Origin: Balanoglossus misakiensis
Taxonomy: Eukaryota; Hemichordata
DNA length: 64,000 bases
NCBI GenBank assembly: GCA_040954595.2
Contig: CM082597.2
Location: 2,852,001 to 2,916,000, forward strand
Direction of reading: 5' to 3'
The notes beneath the pieces are model-generated. The model searched no databases, had not been told where the DNA came from, and saw only the letters and a list, made by a program, of their open reading frames with translations. Shown one piece after another: positions 12,901 through 26,400 of this stretch. The position numbers and the translations under genes are program-made. Numbering within the stretch: the stretch's first letter is position 1; the number at the start of each line of letters is the position of its first letter.

Positions 12901-15900
12901 ATTTTTTGTGGGGTACTGCAGCCCAAATGTTAACTCTTACACCCTCATTTCACTGTATAGAGGTCCACTAGATCATAGAAAACAATGGATTTGGACCAAA
13001 CCATGGTGGTGACAGGGTTAAATTACTTCTGCTAAACTGACCTGGATGCTACGATGTCTGGCAACTGGGGTGTGTTTGGCGTGATCTTGACCGTCATGGC
13101 GTCAAAGAATATATTCTCCTTGATGGCCTCCACTACGTACGATCCCGATGTGATCTTGTCCAGTCTGTAGGTTCCGTCGGCGGCTGACATTGTCTGTGGT
13201 TTTCCGTCTAACTTGAGGGATACACCTGCGAGTGGAGAGCCCTTTGAGATTTGGGTGGGAGATAAATTGATATACAGTAAATCAGTGGACATCAGTACTG
13301 GGGTAACATTTATCTAGATACCATCCTTAAAAATACCAGACATTATCATTCATAATGTCAAGGTCCGGATATAAGGCCAAAGGGGAAAAAATATTCAATA
13401 TTCAAGCTTGTTTCAAAGCTGAGTAGGGAGACAATGCAATGCAGACATCTCCTCACCTTTTGAGCGTCCAATACTCTGCCGGTCACTGAGAAACCTTCAA
13501 CTTGAAACACTGGCTGTGATGGGAAATATAACACAACATTACTAAAAAATACATTGGTGAAAAAGTATCAAGTCAAAATTGTTTCACTTACAAGGCTTAA
13601 GTTTCTGTAATTAAAAGAAGCAACAATATTTTCAAGATAACCAATCATATATTCACTTACCTGTAGTTTAACACTGTCAAAAGCCACAGTGAAAGTCAGT
13701 CTATCAGGTACCACATCAAACGTGATGTGTTCACCTTTATAAAATGGTACCTACAATAAGAAAGACATACAGTGTCGTTATACATCACACATCAAGCTCA
13801 TGTGTATGACAGACTAAGTATAGAAAAGTTTACTGTCTTTCTGACTTTTTGCATGATCACTACACACTGAAATGATGTGAACTAACCAGTCTATATAATT
13901 AACTTACAAAACCAATGCTAAAAACTTACTATCCGGTATCAACTTTTGAGTTACCGGCCATCTCTAGAAAATATTATACAGTATCAATACCTGTAGAGTC
14001 TTTGAAGTGTACTTACCAGCCAATAATCACCTGATGGTAGACTAGGAAAGACAAACTTGCCATTTTTATCTGATTCTACATTGCATAGTAAGAAGTTTTC
14101 ATCAGCGCTGTGAAAACCTTTGACAGCTGTGAAGTCACATCCTTCAATGTCCTGCAAAGTCAAATTTTGTTGGATCAGAATTTTCATTTGTTAACTTGCT
14201 TATTTATTTTATTGTGCATGTATGTTTATCAGTATAGCATATCAGTATAGTCTCAAGAACATAGCAGCCACGCATTAAAATATTCTTCTTAACCATCCTA
14301 AAATCAAATGTATATTACTCACCTGTTTTTGTGCCGTTTTTGAAAAAAGAAGAAAAGCAACTCCTTGTATTGATTCCCCTTCACTGCGCACTTCACCACT
14401 GACATCGTAACCACTGACAACTAATTTGTCACCTAGGTTACCATTTTCCTTGGTTACTGTGTACTTTGCTGTTGCCTAGGAGATAGAAATCATCACTTTG
14501 TTTCAGTTTTCTGAAAGTATTTGACTGTAATAGATCCATCATCTCAATTGTCTCGAAAATAAGAGAACTTCTTGTGCGTTTCTGTCAAGCAAAGATGGCT
14601 CAAATTTTCCAGCGTTTTCCAGTAGCAAATCAAATTTAATTCATGTAAACGAGGCTAGCTGGAGATCAGAGGTCAGGATATGTAGTTGAAGTACTTACAG
14701 ATTCCAGTGTCCACAAAGCATGAGATGCTGTTACAATGTAATCTCCAGGTAGTACTGGACTAAAGGTGTATCTGGGGCAGAAAAGTACAAAAAAAGGTCG
14801 TCAGATTTTAAAATGTATGACAAGAAGAGCTGTTTGTAAACAGCGGCTGAGCCATTTCTTGAAACACTGAAATGATAACACAAGCATACAGGGTTCTCCC
14901 CATGCTGGTAGGGCCTGATCAGCATTCAAAAAGAAGCTAGCAAACTAAGGCTGTCAGCAGGTACTATCATGTACTCCAACTAATATTGTCTCATATTTGA
15001 TAGTGATACATACCTTCCCCCTCTTTCAGTTGATATTTGCTGGACGGCGCCATCTTGTCCTTTCTTTTGTAAAACAACTGTCACACCTGCTGGGCCCTCA
15101 TTGGTTCCTTTGCTTATCACCTGAAAATTGTACGTACACGGCAAGTGTCATCTCCATAAAAAAGTCATTTTGCAAAAATTCATTCTGTCTCACATGCTCC
15201 TCACATGCAAAAATGCACAATGGCAATTTACATCCCCTTGAAGACTATCTGTTCCCCCCTCGACTCAAAGGTATGCTCACCCTTCCATTGATTGAAAATC
15301 CTGTGAATTCAAAATTAATGTCTTCTCCCAGACTGCATTTATCAGTCTTGCCATCGATGCTCAGATCAACACTACTAGGCTCTGAAATTGAAGGAAAAAT
15401 AAATGAGAAGACATCAAAACAAGGCAACGAATTCTAGTGTTTATGCTATGATTGGGGGGAAAATTGGTAAATGCTTTGGAAACCTCAGTTAGATGAACAC
15501 TTCTGCTACTACCCGTTAATATAACTGCATTTTTCGTACTTACCAAAACTCCATCCCGCTGGTGGTTCAACTTTCAACACGAAGTCACCCTGCAAATGCA
15601 AGACAGTAAACTCAAAATTTGATTACATTAATCTATTGAACTTCTGAGCTATTATAAATTTCTCAAATATGATATCAAGGTGTATGTTCTTCTAAGCTTC
15701 TCACATATTCTTTGGATTGTTAACATTATATAATTGAACCACATTCATTTGTGACTGGCCCACTTGGTGACATACAACAATAAAAATCACAATTAAAAAC
15801 AAAAGAATACCCACCTTATCATAAATTGGAATTAGAAAATAACCATTGTTAGGAGCACAGTCTGTTTGGTATTTTAAGCTGCCTTGTTTTGTGTATAGCT

Positions 15901-16510
15901 TAACCTGAATAGTAGAAAGAAAATATTTTACTTTATCGCAATAAGGAAATTGTTATAATTACACATGTCCTTTCTAAGCACCGACCTGGCCTTCACGCCA
16001 ATTCTACTAGTACTACATGTACTGTTGCCCACCCCTCAATTTTTGTGTAAACAATCCTAAGACTCATTTTAATTGTTAAAACCAACAATATTAATTTATG
16101 AATTTATTGACACCAAATTGGTCATAATTACAAATTTAGCGATTGGTGCGATATGAATATGTGATCGACTGTCCTATTTCTGTGGGACAACGAGGATTTG
16201 CTTGGTGTTGGGGGAGAGTGGGTCTGCATTTGCCTTCCAACCAACAACAACACCGGTTAAGACATCGAGCTAGCTACTACTGCATACAGTACATGTCCTG
16301 AGAAATTTACACGTGTGAACCCATTGAAACAAACATGTAAAACGCCGGTCAGCTACTCATACGACGTAAACTCACCTCTACTAAAGAAAAATTGATATCG
16401 ACATCTGATTTTACGAATCCGCCGCATCCTAGAAAGTCCTGGACTGTTATACACAGAAGCTCGGCGAGCAGCAGTGCTAAAATGACGAGGAATTGCCGAA
16501 ATACAACCAT
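6979..16510 (-). CDS. NOMO: NOMO (nodal modulator), BOS-complex subunit of the ER multipass translocon
   Basis: A complete 30-exon gene (first exon 16376-16510, last 6979-7125). Exons from the 5' end: 16376-16510, 15815-15904, 15544-15589, 15281-15381, 15014-15120, 14699-14771, 14323-14475, 14017-14151, 13661-13750, 13457-13513, 13042-13241, 12688-12865, 12446-12587, 12179-12310, 11933-12069, 11466-11614, 11047-11145, 10659-10877, 10450-10532, 10156-10324, 9721-9847, 9219-9395, 8959-9023, 8624-8765, 8415-8501, 8171-8281, 7896-7997, 7615-7734, 7281-7373, 6979-7125. They total 3666 nt, i.e. 1221 residues; vertebrate NOMO has about 1222. A signal peptide (MVVFRQFLVILALLLAEL) precedes the family motif GCGGFVKSDVDINFSLVE. 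The lumenal part is a chain of beta-sandwich repeats (EGFSVTGRVL, APNNGYF, LPGKY, DGTYRLDKI motifs). A single TM helix (about residues 1152-1169, SYIALPLIIVAIVMAF) and a short basic tail ending KPRKT follow. In vertebrates NOMO forms the BOS complex with nicalin and TMEM147 and modulates Nodal signalling. Nothing is broken. Only the linker near 10741-10786 shows a small internal duplication. Confidence 0.97.
10741..10786 (-). repeat. 30-bp tandem duplication inside a NOMO exon
   Basis: The 16-mer cttgctgtgattggct occurs at 10741-10756 and again at 10771-10786, a 30-nt period. On the coding strand this gives two copies of SQSQQE separated by ten residues, in the charged linker just before the family motif GPFTYEYTYWAR. 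The linker is variable in length among NOMO proteins. Confidence 0.75.
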
Positions 16511-17441
16511 AATTTTTTTTCACTATCACAGTGCCCACTGTCCCCTAAAATGGCGTCGCGTAATGTATTGTGGGTAACGGGGGAAGCCCATTTAACCGGA
16601 AATGGGGATTCCCTTACGCCAGGTCGGAAGTACATGTATGCAGGTCAAATGTACCCCTCGTTGACTTAAAATTAATGGAAAAAACGTCTGGCAGAGGCCG
16701 AAAAAACCGTGACTATTCACACCTGATTTTTAGGTCGCCAGCTGATCATAATTTGGTGTGTTAAATGAAAATACCACTACAAAACAGAAGAGAATCTCCG
16801 GAAACACAGACCAGAGCGCCATCTTGTGATCATGTGGTCAGAATGTTTGCACTGGTTGGAATACTCTGCCATATGTTTGTTTGTTTTTAGTTTTTGTTTG
16901 TCCTATACATGTATGTAAAAAGACAACAACAATAAAATGAGGTGAAACACATAAAAATCAACAAGAAACCACATGATAAAGTAACAAACTTGCAACAAAA
17001 CAAGATCGTAAAAAAAGTGAAATTTTCACCTGCCAGGCAAAAGTTTCCGAATAGTTTAAACTTCTCATTTCAAGAACTAATACAAGTTGTGAATTATTGT
17101 TTGTAAACTATTTTACTACATAAATCTACCTTTGGCACAGCTGTGCAGCTAATTTTACACGGCACGGAAATACAAGCAACTCAACTGTAAACACTCGCTT
17201 ATGAAGGCCATACATAAGGTACCGGTTTCTACACACATAATATTTCGCCCTCACTTAAAGTTTTGGCCAAAGAACTGTCATAGTACCCCCTCCCCATGAC
17301 CACTCTAGCACGCCCCTTGACCCACTGCTGTAAGCCTATGCCTGGGCTTTATCCCCCGGGGCAAAGATCTTCTTCTTGTACACGCAATATCGAAACTAGT
17401 GCGTCCGTTTTACAGTTTCTGGTTCCTGGTCCAGAATAGCT
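16511..17441. promoter_or_regulatory. Shared intergenic region between divergent NOMO and receptor-pseudokinase genes
   Basis: The NOMO start codon (16510, minus) and the receptor start codon (17442, plus) face away from each other across 931 bp. No coding frame with homology is seen in between. The interval must hold the NOMO promoter and probably that of the receptor. No TATA box or other core element stands out; the bidirectional role is inferred from position only. Confidence 0.4.
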
Positions 17442-20400
17442 ATGGCGAGGATAAGATCCTATCAACCGCTTATTTTTCTCCAGTTATCTCTTATTATTAT
17501 TGGTCTGTGTAAACTAGGTAAGTGGAGTATGATACACTATCAAAATTCCCGCCAACACCACGGGATGAGTAATACAGGGAGCGGGTCTTTAGAAATCATA
17601 GTGTTCGTAAACAGCTGCAGCGTGGCACAGAGAACAAAGACCGCGTTACCACTGACAGATCCAGGGTACATACAGGCTTGGAGACAGCATTTTTGCACTA
17701 GTTACCCCGCGTGGTGTTATTTCATTCAAGGTATAGAAGACCAAAAACAACCTTTTTTCTGGTCTTGGTTTTTATCCAAAAAGTTTTTTTTGTGTGTGTG
17801 TGTAGCCACTGCCAATCCGAGTTCTGCGTGGCAAGACACAAACAGAAAAAAAATATCATATGCAATAGTTTCGCGTATATATAATTTTTTCAAGTTTGAA
17901 CAAGTTTGAAAAAGCTATTCACAGCAATTAATTGCAACCGCCATACACCGAGACTGCGCAGTATAGTTGTAGGTTAGTTTCGAATTTGATTTGCAGAATT
18001 CACATCTGATCTCATACAGAAACCAGTCCTGGTGAATGATTCATAGCAATTCTGGGAACGCGGGCACACCCCCTCTTCACCCCCAAAAACGTGCGAAAAC
18101 GCAAATCATAGATTTGATTCAAGTTTAAATCTGATACAAAATGGGACATTGTTTGCAATTATGTGCGTTATGTTCAGCCAACAGTGGAGCCACCTGGCGA
18201 GTGATTCCCCAGAACACAACAGCAAAGGTTGGTGACTCTGTCACATTGTACTGTGCCGTGGATAACGACAATGATTACACCACTCTACCCGAATGGTACA
18301 AAGCCGTGGGTTGGTCTAGAGATGACAAGCTGATCACAGACTCCGGCGTATCCTATGACAACTGCTGCGTGACAACCGGCGATGCCTCAAATGGCGAGGT
18401 AAATCTGCATTTTGAAGCAGTCAGAGAGGAAGATGAGGGTACGTGGATATGTCGGTATCCACGGATAAGGAAAGACCAGAACAGATACGCCGAGCTGGTG
18501 ATAACTGGTGCGTACATCACATCAAATCACATCTATCTATCCACCAACCCATTCACCAACCCAAACTCACCCATCCACTCATCTGTCTTTCACAATACCT
18601 TCTCTCAGCATATAATTTTCCCTTTTCTCATTTACTGAAATATAGAAACAGATATACCACCCACAAAACCAAAGTTAACTAAACACAAGAATAGTGAACC
18701 TGTATGGGATGTGGCTCCTTCCGACACGCTAGCTAAAGCAGGGGGATCTGCAACTATACATTGCAGTGTCACCCATATCAGCAATGGGGTGCTTCTCCTG
18801 CCAAACTGGTACAAGAGCGAGGAAAACGACAGGGCTATACAAATAACTTCCGGAACATCTTCTTATGATGACTCTAAGTATAGTGTCGTAGGTAATGTTT
18901 CTGTTGGCCAGGCGGACCTTCACATAAAATCTGTCAGCAGAAGTGACGAAGGGACTTGGATGTGCCGGATTCAGGATCCAACAGTCGAGGCCAGCAGCAG
19001 ATACAGATCAGCCAACTTGACAGTTGTAGGTAAGCCATGGACTTGATGTCGGAATTTTTCCACAGTATGACTTGACACTATAATCTCATGTTGATCTGCA
19101 TTTTCTTGTGAGATTCTACATTTTCTTGTGAGATTCCTTGAATGATTTGCTTTGCTTATGAACAGATGACTGATATACCGCTTCCTGGTGTACTCACATC
19201 TTCCATGTCTTCGACAGATGAAGATCCTTTCTGCACGGAGGTATCTGGCATCGAGCTAAACGGAGAGGTGATTCTCGGTGCAAGAGTGGAGCTTCAGTGT
19301 GACATTTCAAGCTGGGTAACCGACCATGGAAACTTGGTTTGGATGAGAAATGAAGTCGACATAACAAGGGATTCCCTCAACCCACTGCACTTGGTCAAAT
19401 ATGCAAAGATGACGGATGACGGGGTTAGATACAACTGTAGACTGAATCATAGTAGCGTGGATTTCCAATGGACGTGCACCAAGACTTTCACCTTCCATGT
19501 TTTATGTAAGTCATCCATACTTTTGGCCCTTTCTAGTCCAATGTGTCATTACTGGTGCAGATATATTTTAATGTTTTTCTCTCCAAAGAACTATGGCACC
19601 TCTACACAATAAACGTGCAAAATAACATTTAGGGATTTGCATGTAAATTCATGTGTAATTTCCACTTCAGATGGACCCACTGCAGAGAGAAATTCAATTG
19701 CTCTCTGCATCAGACAGGGAGAAACGTTGAATTTGACTTGTCCATACAAAGAAGGAAATCCACCAGTGGACAAAATAGAATGGAAGAGGAATGGGGGTGT
19801 TTTGGACAGTGATAACGTTGATGAAGAGAATCGTTTGGTAATTCAAAACATAAAACATAAAGCTTCCCGTCCCAGGACTTATAGCTGTACAGCGTCAAAC
19901 ACATTTTCCAGTGGCGTTGTCAACAGCGTGGAAATAGAGTTTGACGTCACAGTACAATGTAAGTATGTATATTACATAGGTTTGATTCTAATTTGCCAAG
20001 TATGAGCAAGTACGACGCATGGCCCATCATGTTAAACAGCACAAAAGTTATATCTTTTTGATACTGGTCACATATTCTAGTTTCATGGAAAGCTTGAGTG
20101 CCAAGGTAATTAACAAAGCCTCGCGAGATCTCATAATGTACGGAAAACCATCTATTGACATGTAACAACGAACTTTGACCATGCTCCCAGTCATTGTCTG
20201 AATCACAAATACCATTCACAGATGAACCAATCGTAAAGACACCAGAAGTAGTGCACGTGAGTGAAGGGGAATATGTGGCAGTGGACTGCAAAGTTGACTC
20301 GTTTCCATTGGCATCAGTAACTTGGACTTACCCAGATGGAAGTAGTTCACCAGGACACAAACTGGTTATTGATGACATCAAGAAAACTCAGCATGGTACC

Positions 20401-23400
20401 TACATTTGTGAAGCAGTCAACAATCTATGTCCTGAACTTGGGAACACAGGAAAGGGGACCAGTCAAGTTAGCATTATTGTTCTGTGTAAGTATGTGATGC
20501 AATGAAATCTGATGCCCACTGATAGCAGAATTTTCATCTAATGTCATATACATACATGTACATAGATACATTCATGTATGGAAATTGATCAGTAAGAATC
20601 CCAAACTCAATTGATAAAGTATTTTGAGCAACTAAATTACCATGTTTAATACAACAATGCCCCTGACTCTATTTCTTCTGCTTTAAATGATGTTCTGACT
20701 TTAAGATCCACCGATTGTTCTGAACAAGATCCAGAACTGCAAAAGTGCTGCTGATGAAGGAGATGTCGCCGCTCTCAAATGTGAAGTAGACGGTTACCCA
20801 CCGCCAGATATACGATGGTCACGTCTGAATGGTGAGAGAATCAAGCAAGATCACGTCATAAGCGAAGTCCTCCTAGGTCGTTTTATTCGCGTCAGCGAAT
20901 TGATCATCAATAACACGGATCCCAGCCAGGATTATGGCAGTTATGAGTGTCTATCAAACAACAGCGAAGGCAGTTTTGTCTTCAAGATTACCCTTCAAGG
21001 AAAATGTTAGTATAAATGCCCTTTTCTGTTAATGTCAAGATTGCCACCAGTATCACGTCACCAACTTTCACCATCTATTTTTCTTGCAATTCCTTGTTTC
21101 TGCAACACTTGGATATGGGCTTACAACATGGTGTTAATCATGTTCAATAGGAGGGGAGGGGCTTAAGAAAATTCAAACTAAAAGTGTAACACGTTGTACG
21201 CTGGAATTTAAATAGAAATGGTTCCTTTTTATATTTGTCGGAAATTAGTTAAGAGACAAACTGTTTTACCAGGTGTGCAGCGGCTGGTTCAGGTGAGTGG
21301 GCATGGGCTTTGGTTACTGTGCAACAAACAAACAAGCTAAGCAAAGACAAACTTAATAACTGGGAGTTTGAGAATAAATAAAGCAATCGACCTTTGCCCT
21401 AAGCTGTAAAGAGACCGTATTCACCTTTAGTTCTTTCTACCTAGTGTTTGGTTTGTTTATGTGGCTGAGGTTTCGGTAGCTGGTGACTAATGGGATTTCC
21501 GCTGTAAACACTTGAACACAAGCCTCAATAACCTGTGATATTGTCGCTGCTCACTACGGTTGTTATTGAATTCACCGCAGATTCTACTCGTATTCAAAGC
21601 CCTTTTGTCATGTATAATTCTACCTAGATCCCCTTATACATGAAACTGGAAACATTTCAGTTTGACCAAAAGAAACGAGTAAGAATAAATGAATTTCCCA
21701 GCACAGGCACAACTCATAAGTACTACTTCATAATTCCTTCATATATGTTATGATTTATTTACTGTACAGCTCGTCCTGACCCAGTGGTAAACGTCAGGTT
21801 CAATGTCACGAAGGACACAATAGTGGTGTCCTGGGACGCAGGTTTCGATGGCGGTTCACGACAAAGATTTTACATCCAATGGAGAAGACTGCCTGACGGG
21901 GATCTACATGAGAGCGGATACATAGATAACCTGACGTGTGTCATTAGGAGACTACAGCACGATACGAGATATGGTATAACTATAGTCAGTGTCAACAGCC
22001 TGGGGAACAGCACCAGTGAATTATTTGAGATGTTGACATCAGGTCAGTCATGCGCACATCTGAACCTTGTAGTACGCCTGAGAAATGAAACAGCCTAGCA
22101 TTTCCACCCACCAAACCGAAGGAAACGAAAGAATGAGTAATAACTTGCATATAACAGTGAAAAGATAAAATCACCTACAAGTCACAATCAGCCCATGTCA
22201 GAGTAACCATTCCACAAAATTCCTAAGTTCATACGTATAATGCTTTTGATATGTAGTCAGCATCTTCAATAGGCCAACATTTGCTTCTATTGAATGTGCA
22301 TGCTGCATAATGACATCTTGCATTTAAACTGTATGTGATACCAACAGCATGCAACTTGCATCGTTATCAACGTGATCGAGCAATCTTGTGCGTAATTGAT
22401 GGTGTGTTTTCAACACGTGACTTTCTCCTCCACAGCATCAACATCCAATATGGCGCCTGCTGACCGCCATCATGAAGCACTTCAGTATATTGGCATCATT
22501 GTTGGTGCCGCTGCGTTCACGTTGATCGTCGTCATCGTCTCGGCTGTTGTCATATTCAAGAGAAGAGGTAAGAAAAGTAAATACGATGTTGTTGTTTCCA
22601 CGTTACCAAGCAAACAAGTGCTATTTGCTTGTTTTCAGTACGACCTAAGAGTGTCTACGTAAAGAAATAAAACTCAGGTGTTGACAGGGTCACAGTCGAT
22701 CACTTGACATTTTGGTTATTTTCGTTTCTGCTTTGTTTATGTTGATAAGTGACCGGTTGTAGCACACGAATACTTCGATCGTTTAGTTTTTGTTCAACGT
22801 AAATTGTTTTGGTGTAGTACATGTATTCAGATGGTATACATATGTACAGCTTGTGAGTTGGGTTGTGGACAGTCCATGTACAAGTTGTGAATTGAGCTGT
22901 GACAGGGATCACTGAGCATGCTTCAGTGAGCAGAACAACACAAATACTCCATCATGAGAGACTAAAATAACTAAATTAATGCCAAAGCGACTTTACCCCT
23001 TTCATTGTACAAGTATAGCCTACAGCGTCGTATCACTAATGTGCACGACACCGTTCAATAGAGCACCAGTCGGTAGGGCCTATCTTTCTACGAACTGGTG
23101 ATTACGGTAACCTAGGTACTATTTCAACACTAGTGGCTTGGCGGTAATTGTAGATTGAAGTGGCTCGCTTTACAGGTGTAGTGGACCTCGACCGACCCCT
23201 AACTAAAGCAGGCACGTATCGAAACCACATGGTTGCCGCATGAGTCATGTAGTATACAAACACAAACAGTGAACTCTATTAAGAAGTGGTATAAACTTAA
23301 GTGAGTCTCGCAAATCGAGCATTGCATTGAAGGTGCACGTGTCAAAGTGAAAACAACCCCAGTTTTTAATTAATTTCGGACAATAAATTAAGTTAACCTA

Positions 23401-26400
23401 AACTACGCTATCTATATCCATTAAGGCTCGTGGTTCACATTGGGTGGTTACAAAGGGCACGTATGCCATAACTTTACTCTGTTTACTGTCAAAATGAACA
23501 CCATAGAACCAGCAGGCAGTAAATTAACTTAAAATTACAGGGACACACGTGCGTAACTTGCCATCTGTCTGTACGTGTGTGCTCGCGAGTGTGTGTGCGT
23601 GCCTATCTGCCTGCCTGTCTTCCTTTTAATTATTGTTCTTATTTTTATCGTTTATCTGTCTCTCTTTCTCCATCTTTCTTTCTGTTTCTCTGTGCCCACG
23701 GATTTCTCTCTCTCCCCTCTCTCCTTCCCACGCTCCTTCCTTCCATCTCTCAGTTAACAGAAATAATAACTACGAGGAAATCGCTCCGGATGTACGGACA
23801 GGTAGATAGATATGTACATAATGCAGCTATCTTTTATGTTGTCCATACACCTTTAAAAACAATATATTTGGAAGAAAGCAAGATGGCGCAATACATGTGT
23901 ACTTCCATAAAAGTAAATCTGTTAACATATAAACAGTTACAACTATTGCATCAACAAGGAGAAAAGTTGCAGATTTATCCTAATGAAAACAATTGAAATA
24001 TGCTATAATTGCAGTGCATTAGTGAATCTCACGTTCTGCACTGTTATATTTTAAGATCCACCACCTGTGATCAATTCCCCACCAGAAGAAATCCCATTGG
24101 CCGACGAGCACGCATATGACGATGCTTCAAGCACGGATATAATCTGTGATCAGGTTGGTAGATTACAGTGTTTTTCTCTTTGTCTGTGGTTTAATTTGCA
24201 ATCTGCCAAAAATACATTGTACTAGTGAACATACATGTAAGCATAATAACACTCAAAAATAGCTGTGTAAAATACGGATGCTTGTGTCACAATGGTGAAA
24301 GTAATTGGGATGGTATTCACAAACCCATAAGCGACCAATTAACCTCTCTGGCGATTCCGAATGTATCAAACTACCCATAGAATAGTCCCGCCGATTCCGT
24401 CGACAAAGAAATTGATTATATTCTTTACAGCGCCATTTGCAGAGAGACACGGACAGTGTCGAATACACCAAGCCTGACATCATACCAGAACCGCCGTACA
24501 TGCTACCAGGACAGGAGGTTTTCGAGGTGAAAAGAAACCAAACTTGTCTTAAGAAAACCATCTACAATGGGAGGTTTTATGTCATTCACAAAGCAGAAGG
24601 TTGGTTCGTAGCTGGGAAGGATGGTTCAACTGTGGTGGCCATCAAATCGCCAAAAGGTATTTTTTTAGTTAAGTTGGTCTTTGCGATACTTTGTCGAGGG
24701 GCTTGTCCTTTTTCTTGTAAACATGACAGGTTTATATTTTTGTAACAAGCGGCATTAATTGTACTTCTTCTGTTTAAAAAATTGCAGATTTGAACAGCGA
24801 GGCCAGTCTGAGAAAGGAAATCGAGATGTTAACATCAATGACGTCACACCGAAATATTGTCAAGCTTCTAGCAACTTGTACAGAACCAGGTATGTACAGG
24901 AGGTTGAGAATGCATCCGTGTTGTCATTTCCACCAAGATTTTTCCAACCAAAATAGGACATTGTTTTTAATTGATGATTAAGTGTTACATATATGCTTTC
25001 CAAATTAGTAACTTTGACGCAAAGAAATGGAAACGACACCACTAAACACAAGAGCTCATCCTCACCGTCGTTTGATTCCTCAACAGGATGTCCGCCATAT
25101 TTGATAATGGAGTATAGTGCACGTGGCAATCTGAAAACCTTCCTCTCTGGATCTCAACAGACCATTGTATCTATCAATGATCAACAAGCCTCGCTTGTCA
25201 GCTTTGCTTTGGACGTCGCGAAGGGTTTGAAATATCTGTCCAGTCAGAAGGTAAACTATAATAAATAAACACTACAGATTGGATAAAAGATGCCAGGGGT
25301 ATATTTAGCTTAGTAATGAACTTTTTTTCAATGAAAAAAATGCCCTTTTAGATTCTTCACAGGAGCCTTTCTGCGAGACATGTTTTAGTATTCGGAGAAC
25401 AAGGAGCCACGCTATGGACGTGTAAAATATCTAACCTCAGTTATGCTACTACAGTCAACGACCCAGGAACGTACGAAGCAATGGAGGTGAGTCTATCGAG
25501 AAGTGTGTCGAGCATGAGTGATGTGAAGATCGTAGTTGTAAATTAAGATCTTGAGCATTTCCTTTCGAGAATCGCCAACATGATTCTTAACTTATATGTT
25601 CTTTAGTAGAATATTACATCCTGCCAATTGACATAGATTGTTGTTAGCTAACAACAATAAACTGTTGGTTTTATCACTTCTCAAGAGGAAACCGAAACAC
25701 CAATGGACTGCAATAGAAATTCTGATGAATGAGGAGTTCAGTCCAGCCAGTGACGTGTGGTCCTTTGGTGTAGTCTTGTGGGAAATATATACATTTGGTA
25801 AGTTTACACATATACCCACTCTCTGAAAGAGGAAATACGTGGACTTCCGGCAAAAAAGACCAGGAAGTGATGTCAGTTGTTTCAAAATAGTAAGCGTTGC
25901 CTGCCCACACTTGACACTGGCTAAATATCAGTCTCTAAGTCTCGTTTGTATCAGAAAGCAACATTGACTGTAACAACAAGGCTATTACATATTCCTGCTC
26001 CGTACATTTAGTGTACATATACATATATTTTCGCAGGCAAAATCCCATACCAGGGCTTCAACCAAAATGATTATTTGGATGAAATGTCAAGAGGACGTCG
26101 ATTGACGAGACCAGGAAAATGTCCGCAAAACATGTAAGATAATTTTAAATATTTTATTTTGGCCAAATGGAAGTGAGGTTTTGACCTCCATGTATGTTTT
26201 CAATCCAGTTACAATTTAACATAAACCGAGCTTAGTTTGCATTAATGTGGCAAAAAACTTCTACATTAAAATGTCGTACATTAGTTTTCCTGTATTCGTT
26301 TATCTGTAGCTACACCTTGATGTTATCATGTTGGAAAACTGTGCCCGAAAGGCGACCAACAATAGACGATGTCGTGCACGAGTTAGATGTCCCTAAATGA
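17442..26400 (+). CDS. Receptor-type tyrosine pseudokinase: six Ig, one FN3, TM, degenerate kinase
   Basis: Seventeen exons: 17442-17517, 18178-18507, 18646-19029, 19218-19505, 19671-19958, 20222-20485, 20706-21005, 21770-22042, 22436-22567, 24056-24153, 24431-24656, 24788-24889, 25087-25250, 25352-25486, 25686-25797, 26037-26133, 26310-26400; 3360 nt, 1119 residues. Domain order: signal peptide (1-25), six Ig domains each in one phase-1 exon (26-643; the first two are V-like, with a DEGTW.C motif), a nephrin-type FN3 domain (644-734, motif [12 protein letters not shown]), a TM helix ([20 protein letters not shown]), a juxtamembrane segment with YDD and EYTKP tyrosines, and a tyrosine-kinase-like domain (about 850-1119). 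The kinase keeps VAIK Lys883, the alpha-C Glu897 and the [13 protein letters not shown] block. It has HRS instead of HRD (Ser980), His985 for the metal-binding Asn, and NLS instead of DFG (1003-1005). It is therefore predicted to be catalytically dead. The short cytosolic tail ends in VPK. I know no named orthologue; the kinase resembles the FGFR/VEGFR/Tie group in general form. Confidence 0.9.
24431..26400 (+). other. Pseudokinase domain exons of the receptor
   Basis: Seven exons encode this domain. The glycine loop reads [12 protein letters not shown], with two of three glycines lost. The catalytic loop reads [13 protein letters not shown]: Asp to Ser and Asn to His relative to HRDLxxRN. 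The activation segment begins CKISNLSYA where KISDFGLA is usual, and APE is replaced by AIE (QWTAIEIL). The VAIK lysine, alpha-C glutamate, SDVWSFG and the late RRPT.DDV motif are intact, so the fold is probably kept. All splice junctions are clean and no stop interrupts the frame, which argues against a dying gene. Confidence 0.9.

Noticed and set aside
18141-18177. Alternative start [11 protein letters not shown] directly before the first Ig domain
   Set aside because: A canonical acceptor (GTTCAG) ends at 18177, and an upstream exon 17442-17517 supplies a proper signal peptide in matching phase 1.
23575-23996. Two overlapping hydrophobic open frames (60 and 139 codons)
   Set aside because: They arise from a pyrimidine-rich intron segment of the pseudokinase gene and have no matching splice phase.
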